Part shown: positions 59,030 through 64,000 of the stretch, one piece after another
How the letters are laid out: the number at the start of each line of letters is the position of its first letter
Numbering within the stretch: the stretch's first letter is position 1
Assembly (NCBI GenBank): GCA_013180625.2
Contig: SNVD02009519.1
Coordinates: 1,302,001 to 1,366,000 of the forward strand
DNA: 64,000 nt
DNA from: Boswellia sacra
Taxonomy: Eukaryota; Streptophyta; Magnoliopsida; Sapindales; Burseraceae
Direction: 5' to 3'
The notes under the pieces: generated by a model
What the model was told of the DNA's origin: nothing
Database searches by the model: none
Seen by the model: only the letters and a program-made list of their open reading frames with translations
Position numbers and translations under genes: made by a program

Positions 59030-61765
59030 ATGGTAAGTGTCTTGCATCTTAGCAGTAGTTATTGTTGGTTTTCTTTCTGAATTTTTGTTGAGTTTTTTTT
59101 TTATTTTGTAAATATGTTTGATTTTTATACAGGTGAAGTTTACCGCTGATGAGCTTCGCAGAATTATGGACTTTAAGCACAACATTCGTAATATGTCTGT
59201 CATTGCTCATGTTGATCACGGTACCAATTTACCCATTATTACAAACCAAACCATGCAATATGCAATTTCATGTTGCTTTGTTGTTCGAGAGCCCAGTGCC
59301 CATTTCTTACACAAATGAATGCAGGGAAGTCGACACTTACCGATTCTCTGGTGGCTGCCGCTGGAATCATTGCACAAGAAGTTGCTGGTGATGTCCGTAT
59401 GACGGACACTCGCGCAGATGAGGCTGAGCGTGGCATCACAATCAAGTCTACTGGCATCTCTCTCTACTACGCGATGAGTGATGATGCCTTGAAGAGTTAC
59501 ACTGGGGAGCGTCAAGGGAATGAGTACCTCATCAATCTCATTGATTCTCCTGGGCATGTTGACTTCTCATCTGAGGTCACTGCTGCCCTCCGTATCACTG
59601 ATGGTGCACTTGTGGTGGTAGACTGTGTTGAGGGTGTTTGTGTTCAGACAGAAACTGTGCTTAGACAAGCCTTGGGTGAAAGGATCAGGCCTGTCTTGAC
59701 TGTCAACAAGATGGACAGATGCTTCCTTGAGCTCCAGGTTGATGGTGAGGAGGCTTACCAGACCTTCCTAAGGGTGATTGAAAATGCTAACGTCATCATG
59801 GCTACCTATGAAGATCCACTCCTTGGAGATGTTCAGGTCTACCCCGAGAAAGGAACTGTTGCTTTCTCTGCTGGTTTGCATGGTTGGGCATTCACTTTGA
59901 CAAACTTTGCCAAGATGTATGCATCCAAGTTTGGTGTTGATGAGGTTAAGATGATGGAAAGGCTGTGGGGTGAGAACTTCTTTGACCCAGCTACCAAGAA
60001 GTGGACCAGCAAGAGCACCGGCACTGCCACCTGCAAGCGTGGTTTTGTTCAGTTCTGTTATGAACCCATCAAGCAGATTATAAGCATTTGTATGAATGAT
60101 CAGAAGGATAAGCTGTGGCCTATGTTGCAAAAGCTTGGCGTCAACATGAAGGCTGAAGAGAAGGACTTGATGGGGAAGGCATTGATGAAGCGTGTCATGC
60201 AGACCTGGCTCCCTGCGAGCAATGCCCTTTTGGAAATGATGATCTTCCATCTACCCTCTCCTGCGAAGGCACAAAAGTACCGTGTTGAGAATCTGTATGA
60301 GGGTCCTCTTGATGATGCTTATGCTAATGCTGTCAGGAACTGTGATCCCGATGGTCCTCTCATGCTTTATGTATCCAAGATGATTCCTGCTTCTGATAAA
60401 GGAAGGTTCTTTGCTTTTGGTCGTGTTTTCTCCGGCAAAGTCTCAACTGGCTTGAAGGTCAGAATCATGGGTCCAAACTATGTGCCTGGTGAGAAGAAAG
60501 ATCTCTACGTTAAGGGCATTCAAAGGACTGTTATTTGGATGGGAAAGAGGCAGGAAACTGTTGAGGATGTGCCCTGTGGTAACACAGTTGCAATGGTTGG
60601 TCTGGATCAGTATATCACCAAGAATGCAACTTTAACAAATGAGAAGGAAGTCGATGCCCACCCTATACGAGCTATGAAGTTCTCAGTCTCACCCGTTGTT
60701 CGTGTAGCCGTTCAGTGCAAGGTTGCTTCTGATCTTCCCAAGCTTGTCGAAGGTCTCAAACGTTTGGCCAAGTCTGATCCTATGGTTGTCTGCACCATTG
60801 AAGAGTCTGGAGAGCACATCATTGCCGGTGCGGGAGAGCTTCACCTTGAAATCTGTTTGAAGGATTTGCAGGAAGATTTCATGGGTGGTGCTGAGATTGT
60901 GAAGTCAGACCCTGTTGTGTCTTTCCGTGAGACTGTCCTTGAGAAGTCCTGCCGCACTGTCATGAGCAAGTCCCCCAACAAGCACAACCGTCTCTACATG
61001 GAAGCCAGGCCCTTGGAGGAAGGTCTCGCTGAGGCCATTGATGAGGGTCGTATAGGTCCAAGGGATGACCCGAAGTCCCGTTCCAAGATCCTGGCTGAAG
61101 AGTTTGGCTGGGATAAGGACCTTGCCAAGAAGATTTGGTGTTTTGGTCCTGAGACAGTCGGCCCAAACTTGGTTGTGGACATGTGTAAGGGAGTTCAATA
61201 CTTGAATGAAATCAAGGATTCTGTGGTTGCAGGCTTCCAGTGGGCATCAAAAGAAGGTGCATTGGCTGAGGAGAACATGAGAGGCATCTGCTTTGAAATC
61301 TGTGATGTGGTCCTTCATGCTGATGCCATTCATAGAGGAGGTGGCCAGGTCATTCCAACAGCTAGGAGGGTGATATATGCATCCCAGCTGACTGCCAAGC
61401 CCAGGCTTCTTGAGCCAGTCTACTTGGTGGAAATCCAAGCCCCAGAACAGGCCCTTGGTGGAATTTATAGTGTCCTTAATCAGAAACGTGGGCATGTGTT
61501 TGAGGAATTGCAGAGGCCTGGAACCCCTCTTTACAACATCAAGGCATACCTGCCTGTGATAGAGTCATTTGGATTCTCAAGCACTTTGCGGGCTGCAACA
61601 TCAGGACAGGCTTTCCCACAATGTGTGTTTGACCACTGGGACATGATGTCGTCTGACCCGTTGGAGGCAGGCTCACAGGCAGCACAACTAGTTGCAGATA
61701 TCAGGAAGAGGAAGGGCTTGAAGGAGCAGATGACACCACTCTCTGAGTTTGAGGACAAGCTGTAA
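59030..61765 (+). CDS. EF2: Elongation factor 2 (eEF2)
   Basis: Coding exons 59030-59032 (only ATG), 59133-59220 and 59325-61765 join in frame to 843 codons, the normal eEF2 length. It is the cytosolic GTPase that moves tRNAs and mRNA through the ribosome after peptide transfer. GTP-binding motifs: AHVDHGKS (26-33, split by intron 2), DSPGHVDF (104-111), NKMD (158-161). The switch I/phosphorylation region is [14 protein letters not shown], with T57 at the site modified by eEF2 kinase in animals. The diphthamide histidine is H700 in [12 protein letters not shown]. The frame ends SEFEDKL-stop, the usual plant end. Coding GC is much higher than the surroundings, as in strongly expressed genes. 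No defect was seen. Confidence 0.98.
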
Positions 61766-62469
61766 ACAAATTTATCTGGAGATAACAGAGAGATGATTTT
61801 GTGGAGGGTACTACTATTTTTTGTTTTCTTTTTTTCACCACATTCTTATTTTGTGTAGTTAGTTATGTTTATATCATCATTGAACTGGGATTAGTCATTT
61901 GATTTTATGCTCTAGTTTTATTATTATTATCATTATTATTATTCATTGCAAAGAAGAGAATGTCTTTATGTGTTTTGAATAATTGCAATCAATGAGGTTG
62001 CATAGGTTAGGTTAATAAGGCATTGGAAAATGTTTCCCATAAAATGCCTCATTAGAGATTTGTTTGATGCTTCTTTTAGTTATCAATGGTTTAATGCTTG
62101 TTTTAGGTATCAAATTCGATATTTGATGAATTTAACGTTTGACAGTCAAACTTCGAAGAAGTTAATTATGTGGATGGTGGCCAATAGAATGTGGATGGTA
62201 AGTAATATTCAATGTGATGTGAATCGGAAAGTGTATATTTTAAATATCTATAGCTTAAGTCATATGATTTTTAAAAATTGTGTTATTTATTGATTTGAAA
62301 AGGAATACATTATATCTAAATTTGGGATTATAACATTATCTTCATTTTATTTTAACCTTCTTCACTATATTTATTATATAAAAATTTATCCAAAATATGA
62401 TAATATAGGAACCGGGTAAAATTATTAATTTTGTTTTTCAAAACTTCAATTTTTTTAAGAAAAGTTTTA
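61766..62469. other. EF2 3' UTR and AT-rich flank
   Basis: This contains an ATT repeat (about 61921-61943) and poly(T) runs. No gene is seen. Confidence 0.5.
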
Positions 62470-62720
62470 AAAGTTTATTTAAACGTTATGATGAAAAAAA
62501 CAAATGTACAAATCAAGGAAATTATTGTCCTATCATCCTAATTGAGTTTAGAAAACAAAATTAACAAGTCGCTATTATCTAGTTTAATATCTGAAACTAA
62601 AATTGAAGTGGTTATTTTTGTGCAAAGATTGTGTAAGTTGTTGTTTAATTTGTTTAATTAATTTTAATGCTTACCAAAACAAAATAAACCATATTTACCT
62701 GATCTTCCTTCCCACGAAAT
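62470..62720. repeat. Partial fourth copy of the duplicated segment
   Basis: tgaaaaaaacaaatgtacaa matches tgaaaaaacaaatgtacaaa at about 49759 (copy 2, right part). The following sequence matches 57340-57600. Confidence 0.6.
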
Positions 62721-63095
62721 CCTTAATTTGTAACTTAAACAAAAAAGTTTAACCTACACATGAGATTAAAGCATTTGATGAATAATTTTCCTCGTCATAT
62801 TTTTTATTATCTGAGTCAATGAATAATAAAAAAAAATTACAACTAGTCAGTTTTCTATGTATTGCATCGCTAATGCAGGGATTTTCCAAAACTAAATAAA
62901 CATTACTTGAAAAAATTATAGTATAAGGTCTCGCCAATTCAATGCCAATCACGTTGTTGATAGTGAGAGCACAAAATATTTTTCTTTAAAAAAAAATCAA
63001 GATTTTCTTTAATTCAAATTTTTTTTTTGATAAATATTGGTTATTAACAAAAATGAATACCAGCACATAATCAAAAAATTTTCTTGACTAAGAAC

Positions 63096-64000
63096 CGTTT
63101 GTTTTGCCCTCTAAAATATGAAACTATTTAAAGTTAAGTAGCTGAAACAATTTTGATCACTTTTTTTAAATAAAATTATTTGAATAGAAAAAATAATCTT
63201 TTAGAACATTTAAATTATTAAAATACATAAATTACCCTACTATAATATAATCTGTGCTCTCAACATCTTTCTCAACCTCCACCCATCTCAACCTAGCCGC
63301 CACCCACCTCGTCTCTTTGTTGTGTGATGGACTTTAAATTTTCCAGCACTGGCAAGCATATCTTCTCACCTCGACCACCAAAAACTGGTATGAAAATACT
63401 CCCCATCCAACGATCTACTAATCTTCTCTACGGTGGTTGGAGAACACAGCCTGTACCCAGATGACGGACGAGGGATTATGCTCGATTGTTTGAGGAAGAG
63501 AAACAATAGGCTGTCGAGGCAATAGGGGCGGATTTTTATGGTAGAAGATCGAGAAAATATGGCAGTCGGATCTTTGACTGAATTTTTCGGAGAAACTTTG
63601 CTTTTATGGCCAGAAATAGTTGAATAAAGAGGCAGATCGTCTTCAGACGATCAAAACAGTACCAGTAGTATGGCATACGCGCGGCGGTCACGTTGGTTGC
63701 CAACGGCGAGGTGGTGATGGCCCCGGCGACTATTCTAAGATTTTTGAAATTTTTTTAATTTTAATAAGATAATATAAATTCTTTAATATAAATATTTATT
63801 TAAAATTTTTTAAAATTTTAATAAATAAGATAATAAAATTTCTTTTATATAAATATTTATTTGAAACATTTTTTTATTTCTAATTTTGATAAATAAGAAT
63901 ATTTAATTTCTTTAATATAAATATTTAGTTGAAATTTAAAAATATTTTTTTCTATAATTTATTATTGATTATATTTTAAATTTTCAAATGTTTAAAACAA
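63096..64000. mobile_element. Possible TIR element with GC-rich core, cut by window end
   Basis: Long AT-rich arms flank a GC-richer core (about 63255-63735), the same architecture as the element at 40301-41285. The core includes gccgccacccacctcgtctc on the left and acggcgaggtggtgatggcc on the right, which look partly inverted. The right end is outside the window, so this is tentative. Confidence 0.35.

Noticed and set aside
59216..60250. Long antisense open frames across EF2
   Set aside because: They mirror the codon bias of the sense EF2 gene and show no independent motif.

Overview
This is nuclear DNA from a flowering plant, most likely a eudicot. The genes have many AT-rich introns with GT...AG borders. 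The protein set is plant-specific (ABA3-type molybdenum cofactor sulfurase, NAC factor, xyloglucan-type GT47 enzyme). The intergenic DNA is packed with plant transposon classes: Ty3/gypsy, L1-type LINE, hAT, TRIM and MITE-like foldbacks. The species cannot be fixed from the sequence alone.

Layout. 1-4578: the 3' part of a chromodomain Ty3/gypsy retrotransposon (pol end, polypurine tract, probable 3' LTR). 4638-5932: a frameshifted 2-oxoglutarate dioxygenase pseudogene of the feruloyl-CoA 6'-hydroxylase type, whose 5' part is missing next to the LTR. 6621-7750: a 5'-truncated LINE with a 17-bp target duplication. 8364-18613: a complete 22-exon molybdenum cofactor sulfurase gene (831 codons), with two large hairpin repeats in one intron. 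18614-23810: AT-rich intergenic DNA with a decayed plastid-DNA insertion. 23811-26184: a three-exon NAC gene of the JUB1/NAC042 type. 26185-31000: intergenic DNA with microsatellites and a possible TIR element. 31338-35790: a broken Per1/PGAP3-like gene, with a TRIM retroelement remnant in its last intron. 36411-37883: an intact intronless GT47 xyloglucan galactosyltransferase-like gene (XLT2/MUR3 group). 38299-39727: a possible transposon carrying the 5' part of an NF-YC gene. 40060-57250: three diverged copies of the DNA downstream of the GT47 gene, plus a GT47 gene fragment. These copies are interrupted by a complete 5.5-kb gag-only LTR element (43813-49315), a complete 4.9-kb hAT element (50030-54922) and smaller TIR elements. 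59030-61765: an intact elongation factor 2 gene (843 codons). 61766-64000: AT-rich DNA with a fourth partial copy of the duplicated segment and part of a GC-cored element.

Four genes appear functional: Moco sulfurase, NAC, GT47 and EF2. They belong to separate pathways (ABA/molybdoenzyme maturation, stress transcription, cell-wall xyloglucan, translation) and do not form a functional cluster. From memory, ABA3 and a Per1-like gene are close neighbours on Arabidopsis chromosome 1, and another Per1-like gene lies near XLT2 on chromosome 5. The gene order here would fit an ancestral block now expanded by transposons. I see no evidence for a new molecular system. The most informative features are the datable transposon insertions, the captured NF-YC fragment and the decayed tandem duplication.
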